From UBA8337 sp965221415 (lineage in GTDB: Bacteria; Pseudomonadota; Alphaproteobacteria; RS24), in contig OZ244887.1 in NCBI GenBank assembly GCA_965221415.1, positions 62,001 through 126,000 on the forward strand: a DNA stretch of 64,000 bases, given 5' to 3'. A program made the translations under genes and the position numbers. The notes below the pieces were generated by a model. That model searched no databases. It was not told the DNA's origin and saw nothing but the letters and a program-made list of their open reading frames with translations. Shown piece after piece: positions 35,371-43,574 of this stretch. How positions within the stretch are numbered: position 1 is the stretch's first letter; each line of letters begins with the position of its first letter.

Positions 35371-36309
35371 ATGTCAGATAAATACGATATTGTCATTTAC
35401 GGCGCGAGTGGGTTCACTGGCCGCCTTGTGGCCGAATATATGCAGCAGCAATATGGCCGCGAGGTCAACTGGGCGATGGCTGGACGCGATGAGGCCAAAT
35501 TGGCCGATGTCCGCGCGCAAATGGGAATCGACGCAAACACAGAACTGGTGGTCGCCGATGCAAGCGATGCAGCGTCGATGAAAATGCTGGCCGAAAGTGC
35601 CAAGGTGGTTGTCACGACGGTTGGCCCTTATCAACTTTATGGTGATGCTCTGGTTGCCGCATGCGCTACGGCTGGTACAGATTATGTCGATTTATCAGGT
35701 GAGCCGGGTTGGATGCATGAGACGATTAAAGCCCATGATGCAACAGCCAAAGCTTCGGGCGCGCGCATTGTGCATTCATGCGGGTTTGATTCTATTCCGT
35801 TTGACCTCGGGGTTTATTTTCTGCAGCAAGCAGCGCAGGATAAATTTGGCATGGCATGTAACCAAGTGCGCGGACGCGTGCGTGCGATGAATGGCGAGTT
35901 TTCAGGCGGCACGGCGGCATCGTTAGGCGCGACCATGGCGGCACTCGCCAAAGATCCTAATCTATTGGCTGTTCTTGCCAATCCGTTTTCGCTGGCCAAT
36001 GGGCATCAAGGCCCAGACCAGCCTGTCGATAATGCCCCTTACGAGGATGATGCAACGGGCATGTGGGTCGCACCATTTATCATGGCACCGATTAACACGA
36101 AAAATGTTCACCGTTCTAATGCCCTTTTGGGTCACGCTTATGGGGCTGATTTTCTATATGATGAAATGATGATTGCGGGCGCTGGCGCAGAAGGCAAAGC
36201 GGTCGCTGAGATGGTCGCCAGCACCAATCCGCTGGAAGGCGATGATGTGCCTCAGCCGGGCGAAGGGCCGAGCAAGGAAAGTCGCGAAGCGGGAAATTCC
36301 AGCGGCTGA
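35371..36309 (+). CDS. Saccharopine dehydrogenase-like NAD(P)-binding reductase, C-terminally truncated
   Basis: An open frame of 312 codons. The Rossmann start is YDIVIYGASGFTGRLVAEYM, followed by TTVGPYQLYG, DLSGEPGW and HSCGFDSIPFDLG, which mark the family including mycobacterial trans-acting enoyl reductase. Homologues are about 385-395 residues. Here the frame follows the family to GEGPSKESREAGN and then reads only SSG before TGA. The missing end has not vanished: in another frame 36297-36347 encodes a C-terminal tail (QRLSENAGLTFRIEV then TAA). An internal deletion of roughly 75 codons, not a multiple of three, therefore fits. Probably non-functional. Confidence 0.85.
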   Translation: MSDKYDIVIYGASGFTGRLVAEYMQQQYGREVNWAMAGRDEAKLADVRAQMGIDANTELVVADASDAASMKMLAESAKVVVTTVGPYQLYGDALVAACATAGTDYVDLSGEPGWMHETIKAHDATAKASGARIVHSCGFDSIPFDLGVYFLQQAAQDKFGMACNQVRGRVRAMNGEFSGGTAASLGATMAALAKDPNLLAVLANPFSLANGHQGPDQPVDNAPYEDDATGMWVAPFIMAPINTKNVHRSNALLGHAYGADFLYDEMMIAGAGAEGKAVAEMVASTNPLEGDDVPQPGEGPSKESREAGNSSG

Positions 36310-36340
36310 GTGAAAATGCAGGGCTGACGTTTCGGATTGA
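36300..36340 (+). repeat. C-terminal tail remnant A (41-bp repeat with 36954-36994)
   Basis: These 41 bases match 36954-36994 at 37 positions. Read from 36297, they encode QRLSENAGLTFRIEV and a stop at 36345-36347, the expected end of a saccharopine-dehydrogenase-like protein. Three of the four differences to copy B are silent and one changes E to D. This is the pattern of two diverged genes rather than a copied mobile element. Confidence 0.8.
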
Positions 36341-36347
36341 GGTGTAA

Positions 36348-36967
36348 ATCGAGCTACACTAAATATATCGACCCAGACTTGGTCGCGGGGCTTACGGCGC
36401 TGGGCGACATGTTAGATGGCCGCGATTTGATAGCCGATTTGCCCGCCAGCTTGCCACCAATGCGCGCGATGATGCGTTGGCGCAAAGCTTGGATGTCCCC
36501 GATACGCTGGTGCGCGACGAGGTGATGGTGCCATCGCCTGAGGGACATGGCTTGCGGGTGATACGCCCTGTGGCATCTTCGAAAAAGCAGCCATTATTTT
36601 ATTGGATGCATGGCGGTGGGTATATTTTTGGCCAAGCCAAGCAAGGCATTTGTTTTGCATGACGGCTGCCGCTGAACTTGGGTGCTATACGGCTTCTGTG
36701 GAATATCGCCTTGCGCCTGAGACGGCCTATCCCGGCCCGCTTGAGGATTGTTATCAGGGGCTGAAATATCTGCTCGATAATGCCGATGCGCTGAACATCG
36801 ACACGGGCAAAGTGATTATTGGCGGGGTGAGCGCAGGTGGCGGATTGGCGGCGGGCTTGGCGCTTTTGGTGCGCGACCGTGGCACGGCTGACTTGCTCGG
36901 GCAAGTGCTGCTCTATCCGATGATTGATGACCGCAATGTGCGCGCAGCCGATTCAGCGATTGAGTGA
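36348..36967 (+). pseudogene. Alpha/beta-hydrolase (HSL-type esterase) remnant with two frameshifts
   Basis: Three successive frames together give a family IV esterase. YIDPDLVAGLTALGDMLDGR and DLIADLPASL come first (36360-36470), then SLDVPDTLVRDEVMVPSPEG with the oxyanion motif WMHGGGYIFGQAKQG (36480-36650). The third frame has ASVEYRLAPETAYPGPLEDC and the nucleophile region IIGGVSAGGGLAAGLALL (36685-36860), ending MIDDRNVRAADSAIE. Shifts lie near 36475 and 36655. The start codon and the C-terminal third with the catalytic aspartate and histidine are missing. It is bounded on both sides by the saccharopine-dehydrogenase-like tails. Confidence 0.85.
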
Positions 36968-38005
36968 CAATGCGGGGCTGACGTTTCGGATTGAAACATA
37001 AGTAAGGGGCATAAGTGCGCTGCTATAAGGCGGCGATTTGTTAAGCTTTATCTCGGTGGTTTCCCATAATCGCGCGGCAAGCTCGCTATCGACGGCCCAT
37101 TGGCGCACGCCGTTCATATCCTTGCTGTCATCGGCGACTTGTTCAGCGACATTGCAGTCATTGCAATATAGCCCGCCGAGCCCTTCGAGGGCAGGTGAAG
37201 TGGCAGCCCATAATGTTGTGCTTGCGCCCACTGATGGCGACTTAAAGCCAGCAGCGGCAAGCTCGGAAGGCGAGCCATCTTCATTCGTCCAGCCGAGTAC
37301 AACCATTTCTTCATTCGGCAAATGGCGTTGTAGCGGTGTGAAAATACCCCCCGGATGAACAGAAAATGCGCGCACGCCTTTGTCTTTGCCGCGTCGGTCA
37401 AGCTCTACAGCCAGCAGAGCCTTGGCGGTTTTCGACTGGCCGTAAGATTGCCATTTTTCGTAAGCGCGGGTTTTGAAATGCATATCGTCAAAATCAATGC
37501 CACTAATACGGTGGCCGATGGATGATAGCGTGACCACGCGCGCGCCCTCGGCGGCCTCTAACGCGCCCATCAACTTATTGATTAAGCTAAAATGGCCGAA
37601 ATGATTAACGCCAATCTGGTATTCAAAGCCTTGTGCTGTATGGTCGAGCGGACATGCCATCACGCCCGCGTTGCAAATCAGCAAATCAAGCTTTTTGTGG
37701 CGGCTTAAAAAATCATCCGCAAAATCTGTCACCGAATTAAGGTCGGCCAAATCCATCATGTCGATGTGGTCGGGCGGCACAATGCCATCCAGTGTTTGAC
37801 GCGCACGGGCGATATCGCGCCCCGGCGCGTGCACATGCGCGCCTGCGTCCACCAAGGCTTTGACTGTCTCGAACCCAATGCCTGAATAGCCACCTGTGAC
37901 CATCACGGTCTTGCCGCTCAAATCTAGATTGGCGACGACTTCGGCTGCTTCGGGGAGCGGGCCAATGCCGCTTTCGATTGGTTTTTGGTCTGGCGAAATG
38001 CTCAT
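36953..38005 (-). CDS. Short-chain dehydrogenase/reductase (retinol-dehydrogenase-like)
   Basis: A 350-residue SDR oxidoreductase with a cofactor motif MVTGGYSGIGFETVKAL near residue 36, LLICNAGVMACP, and the catalytic YGQSKTAKALLAVEL with S in VVTLSSIGHRISG. Homologues end near the AARLWETTEIKLNK stretch. The last 26 or so residues here run antisense through tail remnant B (36951-37001), so the original stop seems to be lost and the C-terminus is extended by chance sequence. The ATG at 38005 is supported; a ribosome site (AGAGGA) lies upstream. The substrate is unknown. Confidence 0.88.
   Translation of the reverse strand: MSISPDQKPIESGIGPLPEAAEVVANLDLSGKTVMVTGGYSGIGFETVKALVDAGAHVHAPGRDIARARQTLDGIVPPDHIDMMDLADLNSVTDFADDFLSRHKKLDLLICNAGVMACPLDHTAQGFEYQIGVNHFGHFSLINKLMGALEAAEGARVVTLSSIGHRISGIDFDDMHFKTRAYEKWQSYGQSKTAKALLAVELDRRGKDKGVRAFSVHPGGIFTPLQRHLPNEEMVVLGWTNEDGSPSELAAAGFKSPSVGASTTLWAATSPALEGLGGLYCNDCNVAEQVADDSKDMNGVRQWAVDSELAARLWETTEIKLNKSPPYSSALMPLTYVSIRNVSPALSLNR
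36954..36994 (+). repeat. C-terminal tail remnant B (41-bp repeat with 36300-36340)
   Basis: Read from 36951 it encodes IQRLSDNAGLTFRIET and a TAA at 36999-37001. This is a second saccharopine-dehydrogenase-like C-terminus joined directly to the broken esterase. All that remains of this second gene is its last 16 codons. The shared bases ATTCAGCGATTGAG may be where the deletion joined the two genes. Confidence 0.8.
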
Positions 38006-38162
38006 GATGAAAATCCTCTTTTATGTTTGTTTGGTATCGTATGCTAGCAAGTTCACGCGAGTCAATCGGCACGTCGCCTTGCGAGAAGCGCAGTGCCTTG
38101 CGGGACGCGCGGTGCGGGTCTAAACTAAGCCCAAATAGGAGCCTCTAATAGGAGAAAAAAAT

Positions 38163-38946
38163 ATGCAAGATTATCAGCCATTAAGCCGTTCGGTTAAAGG
38201 GCGCACCGCCATTGTAACGGGAGCGGCAAGCGGCATGGGACGCGCGACGGCGCATTTATTGGCCAGCGAAGGTGCGCAAGTCGCTGTCACGGATCTTGAT
38301 TTGGCAGCTTGCACAGAAGTTGTGAATGAAATCAACGCCGCAGGATTTACAACGGCCAAGGCGTGGGCGATGGATATGGCCGATTTTGCCGCCATTGCGG
38401 AAGTTGTCGGTGCGGTCGTCGATGCGTTTGGCGGGTTGGATATTGTGATTAACAATGCAGGCTTTGCCATGCAGGCCAATATTGACGATGCGGCTTATCA
38501 GCAAAGTTGGGATAAGAGCCTCGCGGTCATGCTGGAAGGCCCGCAAGTGCTTATCCGCGAGAGTCTCAGCCATTTACGCCAATCCGACGCACCGCGTATC
38601 GTCAATATCGCATCGACCGAAGGACTGGGGGGCAGTGCTGGAAACTCACCCTATACATCGGCAAAGCACGGCATTATTGGTTTGACCAAAGGACTTGGCC
38701 GTCGAATTAGGGCGCGAAGGCATCACCGTTAATGCGGTCTGCCCGGGCCCGATTCACACCGGCATCACGCAAGCTATTCCCGATGAACACAAACAAAAAT
38801 TCGCCCGCCGACGCACCGCCCTGCGACGTTATGGCATGCCCGAAGAAGTCGCCCACATCACTTTGTCTTTGTGCTTGCCGTCGGCAAGCTATATTACGGG
38901 CGTTGCCATTCCAGTGGATGGCGGTATGCGTGCGAGAAATAATTAA
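38163..38946 (+). pseudogene. Short-chain dehydrogenase/reductase with a one-base frameshift
   Basis: The first frame (38163-38732) carries IVTGAASGMGRATAHLLASE, IVINNAGFAM, the serine in IVNIASTEGLGG and the active-site SPYTSAKHGIIGLTKGL. After codon 178 the frame goes wrong (GRRIRARRHHR, stop). The next frame, from about 38697 to 38946, continues the family exactly: AVELGREGITVNAVCPGPIH and then ASYITGVAIPVDGGM. An extra G in the CTTGGCC at 38694-38700 explains it. Either a real inactivating mutation or a sequence error; without the shift this is a normal classical SDR of about 260 residues. Confidence 0.85.
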
Positions 38947-38975
38947 AGCCAAATAATTAAAAGGAAAGTCAATTT

Positions 38976-39752
38976 ATGAGCAATGCGCCGACGCAAGAAA
39001 CCGTGCTCAGTGTGGAACACTATACGGACCGCCTCTTTAAGTTTCGCATCACGCGGCCACAATCTTTTCGTTTTCGCTCGGGCGAGTTCATCATGATTGG
39101 CCTGATGCAAGAAAACGGCAAACCCCTTTTGCGTGCCTATAGTGTCGCCAGCCCAAGTTGGGATGACACGCTCGCGTTTTACTCGATTAAAGTGCCAGAT
39201 GGCCCGTTGACGTCGCATTTGCAGAAAATCAGCGTGGGCGACAAAATTCTGCTCGGCAAAAAACCCGTCGGTACATTGGTGCTCGATGCCTTGTCGCCCG
39301 CCAAGCGCGTGTGGATGTTCTCAACCGGCACGGGGTTTGCGCCTTTTGCCAGTCTGGTACGCGACCCTGAAACATACGAAAAATTCGACGAGGTGATTGT
39401 CACGCATACATGCCGCGATGTCGATGAGTTGCGCTATAGCCGCGAGATTGTCGATGGATTTATCAATAATCCAGATTTGGGCGAGATTGCGCAAGGCAAA
39501 TTGCGCCTTTATCAGACATGCACGCGCGAAGATTTTACGCATATGGGGCGGGTGACGCAGCTTATCCGCAGCGGTCAACTGTTTGATGATTTAGGCGTGG
39601 CGCGCCTCAGTGCCGATACTGACCGTGCGATGATTTGCGGCTCGATTGACATGACCAAAGAGCTGAAAGACTTGATGGAAGAGCACGGGCTGCGCGAAGG
39701 TGCAAACTCTGACCCCGCCGATTTTGTTATTGAGCGGGCGTTTGTCGGGTAA
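38976..39752 (+). CDS. fpr: Ferredoxin/flavodoxin-NADP+ reductase
   Basis: A 258-residue FAD protein that moves electrons between NADPH and ferredoxin or flavodoxin. The FAD site is LLRAYSVASPSWDD and DGPLTSHLQKISVGD. The NADP site is FSTGTGFAPFASLVRD, and ICGSIDMTKELKDLM near the end is the usual nicotinamide-binding segment. The terminus FVIERAFVG is the typical Fpr ending of proteobacteria. The ATG has AAGGAAAG upstream. Its last 26 bases overlap the convergent 3-hydroxyacyl-CoA dehydrogenase gene. Confidence 0.93.
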   Translation: MSNAPTQETVLSVEHYTDRLFKFRITRPQSFRFRSGEFIMIGLMQENGKPLLRAYSVASPSWDDTLAFYSIKVPDGPLTSHLQKISVGDKILLGKKPVGTLVLDALSPAKRVWMFSTGTGFAPFASLVRDPETYEKFDEVIVTHTCRDVDELRYSREIVDGFINNPDLGEIAQGKLRLYQTCTREDFTHMGRVTQLIRSGQLFDDLGVARLSADTDRAMICGSIDMTKELKDLMEEHGLREGANSDPADFVIERAFVG

Positions 39753-41028
39753 TCAGCCCGCCTAAGTCCAAATCGACAAAGCGGCCGCCCTCATCGGCCA
39801 GTTTCCGCAGCGTATCGGAAATCTGCACTTTCGGGTCGTCTTGCGCGAGGGCTTGCATGGTGGCTAGGATTTTATCTGCCCCAATCATATCGCCATAAGC
39901 CATTGGCCCGCCCGTGTCGCCTGGCCAGCCATAGCCATACGACCAGATAACATCCACGTCACTAGGGCGTTGGGCTTTGTTTTCTTCCAGAATAATCAAC
40001 GCTTCATTGACCATCGGATGGAGGCAGCGCGCTAGAATATCTGCCTCATCAAGCCCTGCGTCGCCGGGCGCGATGCCGGTCACATCGGCGATGACTTGCT
40101 CGGTGATTTTTGACGGGCTGCGTTGACGGTTCTCGTCATAATCGTAAAAGCCAGCCGAGGTTTTTTGACCACGGCGATCCATTTCGCATAAGTTATCGCG
40201 AATGGGGTTGCCGGTTTTTGCGCCTTTTTTCCAGCCAATATCAAGCCCCGCCAAATCTGACATTTGGAACGGCCCCATTTTAAAGCCAAAATTATTAAAC
40301 GCATTATCGACATCCCACGGCAGCACGCCGAGATTGACCAGCGCGTTGGATTGGGCTTGGCGTGCGGCCAAAATGCGATTGCCCACAAAGCCTGGACACA
40401 CGCCGACCAAAGTCGCCACTTTGCCAATTTTCACCGCAATATCCATCGAGGTTGCAACGACATCATCGGCGGTGTCGTCGGCGCGGACGATTTCTAATAG
40501 TTTCATCACATTGGCTGGCGAGAAAAAATGCAGACCGATAACATCTTGTGGGCGCGTCGTTTGCGCCGCAATCTCATCAATGTTCAGCCCCGACGTATTC
40601 GTGCCTAAAATAGCGCCTGATTTGGCAATGCCATCGAGATTTTTGAAGATAGATTTTTTTAATTCCATATCCTCAAACACCGCCTCGATAATCATATCGC
40701 AATCAGCGAGCGCGTTTATGTCCAACACCCCTTCTATGCGCGCCATGCGTTCGCCAACTTCTTCGACGGGAAAACGCCCACGGTCAGCACTGCGCTGATA
40801 ATTTGCCTGAATAACCCCCAGGCCCCGTTCTAACGCTTCGGCTTTGGTTTCAACAATCGTGACATCAATGCCCGCTGTGGCAAAGTTCATCGCGATGCCC
40901 CCGCCCATCGTGCCAGCACCGATAATGCCTACTTTAGATATAGGGCGCAGTTTGGCATCGGTGGCAAGCCCATCAATCACGCGGGCGGTTTGGGTGGCTT
41001 CATTCATATAAGCGGCAATATCGGTCAT
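39727..41028 (-). CDS. 3-hydroxyacyl-CoA dehydrogenase
   Basis: A 433-residue NAD-dependent dehydrogenase of beta-oxidation. The Rossmann motif is VGIIGAGTMGGGIAMNFATAG, followed by the catalytic region GTNTSGLNIDEIA and IGLHFFSPANVMKLLEIV with the catalytic histidine. VCPGFVGNRIL and the repeated C-terminal helical domains follow. It corresponds to the dehydrogenase part of FadB-type multifunctional proteins; the N-terminal hydratase domain is absent, so hydration must come from another protein. The ATG at 41028 has GGAGAG upstream. It fits the fatty-acyl or dicarboxylic acid catabolic character of the region. Confidence 0.92.
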   Translation of the reverse strand: MTDIAAYMNEATQTARVIDGLATDAKLRPISKVGIIGAGTMGGGIAMNFATAGIDVTIVETKAEALERGLGVIQANYQRSADRGRFPVEEVGERMARIEGVLDINALADCDMIIEAVFEDMELKKSIFKNLDGIAKSGAILGTNTSGLNIDEIAAQTTRPQDVIGLHFFSPANVMKLLEIVRADDTADDVVATSMDIAVKIGKVATLVGVCPGFVGNRILAARQAQSNALVNLGVLPWDVDNAFNNFGFKMGPFQMSDLAGLDIGWKKGAKTGNPIRDNLCEMDRRGQKTSAGFYDYDENRQRSPSKITEQVIADVTGIAPGDAGLDEADILARCLHPMVNEALIILEENKAQRPSDVDVIWSYGYGWPGDTGGPMAYGDMIGADKILATMQALAQDDPKVQISDTLRKLADEGGRFVDLDLGGLITRQTPAQ

Positions 41029-41153
41029 AAATCTCTCCTGTGTTTTGTGCAGCATAATGGCGCGTTCTATCGGTTACAGCAAGTGCGATTGCACCTGCGC
41101 GGCGAGGCAGCTAAGCTCGCTTTAAGATTATCATAGAATATGGGAGATATGTT

Positions 41154-41336
41154 ATGCCGATGGTCAATGTAAAAATCACCAAAGAAGGCGCAACCGATGC
41201 ACAGAAAAAACAGGTCATGGCCGAAATGACCGACGTGCTGGTGCGCGTCTTGGGTAAAAATCCTGAAACCACCATCGTTATTATCGATGAGGTGGATACA
41301 CAAAACTGGTCGATTGGCGGCGACCCCCGTTTCTGA
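41154..41336 (+). CDS. 4-oxalocrotonate tautomerase family protein
   Basis: A 60-residue protein with the small tautomerase fold. After removal of Met the catalytic proline is N-terminal (MPMVNVKITKEG). It then has QKKQVMAEMTDVLVRVLGK and TTIVIIDEVDTQNW, typical of 4-OT-like enzymes, which act as homohexamers on 2-hydroxy-dienoates. The GGGAGATATGTT before the ATG contains a good ribosome site. The substrate is unknown; a role in aromatic or related ring-cleavage degradation would fit family but not proven context. Confidence 0.85.
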   Translation: MPMVNVKITKEGATDAQKKQVMAEMTDVLVRVLGKNPETTIVIIDEVDTQNWSIGGDPRF

Positions 41337-41351
41337 ACGGCGCAAGACGGC

Positions 41352-41573
41352 TTAATAATGCGGCGGCTTTTCATCAAGCAATGACGTGCTTGCGGGCTGG
41401 GTATCTTCGACTTGCTGTAAGCGTTCCAAAAGGGCTTTTTGGTGCTGCTCTAAGGTGGTGCGCGCCTGTTCGGCCTGATGCAATTGCGCGCTCAGCTCCT
41501 CAATGGCGCGTGCCTGATGGGTGAGCATTTCTTCGAGGGCGGCAATGCGGGTTTCAAGTTCTGCTTTAGACAT
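41352..41573 (-). CDS. slyX: SlyX family coiled-coil protein
   Basis: A 73-residue protein. About residues 3-55 are a continuous coiled coil with heptad leucines (LETRIAALEEMLTHQARAIE). The C-terminus ends in DEKPPHY, the PPHY ending that marks SlyX. The function is unknown in any organism as far as I know. The ATG at 41573 has AAGGGGTG upstream. It is convergent with the tautomerase gene and 15 bases away. Confidence 0.85.
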   Translation of the reverse strand: MSKAELETRIAALEEMLTHQARAIEELSAQLHQAEQARTTLEQHQKALLERLQQVEDTQPASTSLLDEKPPHY

Positions 41574-41713
41574 GCGAACACCCCTTAGCATAGAAAACCG
41601 TCACCAGATAGACACAGTTGAGGGCTTAATGTTTATAAAAGCGCATTTAGGCTTTTCATGAGGCGTATTTATTTATTAGCTTGCAAACGTAATTTTGAGT
41701 TTAGGAGTCGTAA

Positions 41714-42634
41714 ATGCGTTTGAAATCATTCTTTTGTTTATGTGGTGTGGCAGCCCTTTACGTGCCAGCTATCGCGCCGGTTATCGCACAAGACGATGCG
41801 CGGGCACTTGAAAGCTTCGTCAGAGCCAATGCCGCCAGTCGCATACAATCCTCCATGGCTCAAAAATTAGAGAGCATGACGGACAATCTTGAAGTCACGA
41901 TTACTGGCATGGAAGATGGCAAGCCGTCTTATCGCCTGCTGAAAGTTCAGCCTCTGATGGATGATGAGGAAAATGGCGCGGCGGCTTTTGTGCAAGCCAG
42001 CATTAGCCGTGCGGACGGGCGCAATACGGGCAATATTGGTTTGGCCTATCGCAAGCTGGTCAATAACAACACGGTGATTTTGGGTCTTAACGGGTTTTAT
42101 GACAATGAGTGGACATATGACCACGAGCGCGCCTCAACGGGTCTTGAAGTTCTCTCCAGCGTTGGCGATGTGCGGGTTAATCGCTATTGGGCGCTGAGCG
42201 ATTTGGAAAGAGGCAAGAACGATGCGCTCGAGCGCGCCCTCGATGGCTTTGATGTCGAACTGGCTGTGCCAGTGCCTTATCTGCCGCGCACAAAAATGCA
42301 CGTCAAATCTTTCAAATATGAAGGCAATGGGTCGACGCTTGAGCTAGAAGGCGACACGTTTAGCGTGCGCAGCGACTTGCCTTTCGGGTTTACGCTTGAG
42401 GCAGGCTCAACCAGCTATGACGCGAACCGACCCGACCAAGATTATGTCAGCCTGTCGCTCAACATGTCTTTGGGCAAAACGGCGGGAACGGGCGATGATT
42501 CGGGCGCGTTTGTTATCAATCAACCCTACCAGTTAGCGCCGATTAAAGAGCGTCGTTTTGAAAAAGTCCGTCGCTCTAACACCATCACGAAAGAAGTGGG
42601 TGGCGCCCTCATTGTTACTGTTATCGGAGTATAG
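41714..42634 (+). CDS. Inverse-autotransporter (intimin/invasin-type) beta-barrel protein without passenger
   Basis: A 306-residue protein with a signal peptide (about 1-26, ending IAPVIAQ). Residues 100-255 match the inverse autotransporter beta-domain. Key segments are GLAYRKLVNNNTVILGLNGF, then FYDNEWTYDHERASTGLEV, VRVNRYWALS, ALDGFDVELAVPVPYLPRTK and FGFTLEAGSTSYDANRPDQ. The tail FEKVRRSNTITKEV is the post-barrel linker of invasins. In known members Ig-like passenger domains follow; here the protein stops 20 residues later. It should insert in the outer membrane. The ATG has TAGGAG. A second exported gene follows after four bases. Confidence 0.82.
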   Translation: MRLKSFFCLCGVAALYVPAIAPVIAQDDARALESFVRANAASRIQSSMAQKLESMTDNLEVTITGMEDGKPSYRLLKVQPLMDDEENGAAAFVQASISRADGRNTGNIGLAYRKLVNNNTVILGLNGFYDNEWTYDHERASTGLEVLSSVGDVRVNRYWALSDLERGKNDALERALDGFDVELAVPVPYLPRTKMHVKSFKYEGNGSTLELEGDTFSVRSDLPFGFTLEAGSTSYDANRPDQDYVSLSLNMSLGKTAGTGDDSGAFVINQPYQLAPIKERRFEKVRRSNTITKEVGGALIVTVIGV

Positions 42635-42638
42635 GATT

Positions 42639-43574
42639 ATGAAAATGAGATATATAATGGCCAGCTTTGCGGTGGCCTTCGTAGCGGTTATTTGTGTCAC
42701 CATGCCCGCTTCGGCGCAATCACTGCGCGATACAGCGTGCCAACGCAATACGGATGGCGCTATTATCGTGACACCCGCCAATGCAGATTTTGTCACAGAT
42801 ACAAACGGGACGGCGGGGACATCTTGTAAAGAAATCCCTGATGCGTATCGGCTGACCTTTTATCGCCTTGCTTTATGTGCGCAAAACCCGCTGACCAATG
42901 AAAACAGTCTTGCTTCGTGCACTTTTCTGGTGAACTCAGAAGCCGGTGTCGAGCATGTTATCGAGGGCATCGGCAACGTATCGATTCTGGATACCGCCAC
43001 GGCTGACTCGCCGATTGCGCCCGGTCGTTATGCTCATATTGCGGTTATTTTGCAGAATGAGATTTCTGTCAGGCATACCGAGCAATTTTCTACTGATATT
43101 ATCGGTGCCACGGGCACGGGCACGACATGCTGGACGCGCGATGTTAGAACCGCCTTTGTGGGTCTTTTGACCCCGAGTGAAGATGCGAGCATTTCTCTGC
43201 CCAATGCGGCGACGCGCTCGACTTTGGGTGTCGACTGTGGGGACGCAAGTGCTGCTGCGGCTGCCTATACGACGGAAGTGTTTGATTCGATGGGATCTAA
43301 TCGTAATGTATTTGGTGCTGATTCTGACGGCGGTGATGTGCGGTTGCTGCAGGCGGATAATGCGACGACAGCGACCAGCGAGCTCGACGCGGCGCGCATT
43401 TTGGTGGTTTTCCCGAATAGTGCTGAGGTCACGCCGCGCAGCCAATTTGGGCTGGAGCTCACCTTGCGCGATTCTGTTTTTATTGAGTTGGAAAGGGATG
43501 CGGGCACGCAAGCCATCTCTGCGCTCAAAAACGGCGCCGACCCATTTCAGATTGCTTTGACCATTACCAATTAG
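42639..43574 (+). CDS. Exported protein of unknown function
   Basis: A 311-residue protein with a signal peptide (MRYIMASFAVAFVAVICVTM, then PASAQS). The mature part begins LRDTACQRNTDGAIIVTPAN and has six cysteines (in TACQ, TSCK, ALCAQ, ASCTF, TTCW and VDCGD), which could make three disulfides. The rest is rich in T, S, A and D and looks like a beta-rich surface domain. I do not recognise the family. It follows the inverse-autotransporter barrel by four bases with TAGGA as ribosome site, so the two are almost surely co-expressed. A surface or barrel-associated partner is inference. The upstream frame to 42558 is not part of the gene. Confidence 0.75.
   Translation: MKMRYIMASFAVAFVAVICVTMPASAQSLRDTACQRNTDGAIIVTPANADFVTDTNGTAGTSCKEIPDAYRLTFYRLALCAQNPLTNENSLASCTFLVNSEAGVEHVIEGIGNVSILDTATADSPIAPGRYAHIAVILQNEISVRHTEQFSTDIIGATGTGTTCWTRDVRTAFVGLLTPSEDASISLPNAATRSTLGVDCGDASAAAAAYTTEVFDSMGSNRNVFGADSDGGDVRLLQADNATTATSELDAARILVVFPNSAEVTPRSQFGLELTLRDSVFIELERDAGTQAISALKNGADPFQIALTITN

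Noticed and set aside
38690..38705. Programmed frameshifting in the short-chain dehydrogenase gene
   Set aside because: There is no slippery heptamer or downstream pseudoknot, and such enzymes are not known to use frameshifting; mutation or sequence error is simpler.
30685..41028. A complete catabolic operon for a specific lipid, steroid or aromatic compound
   Set aside because: The genes are on both strands, several are broken, and no ring-cleavage or thiolase gene is present to define a pathway.
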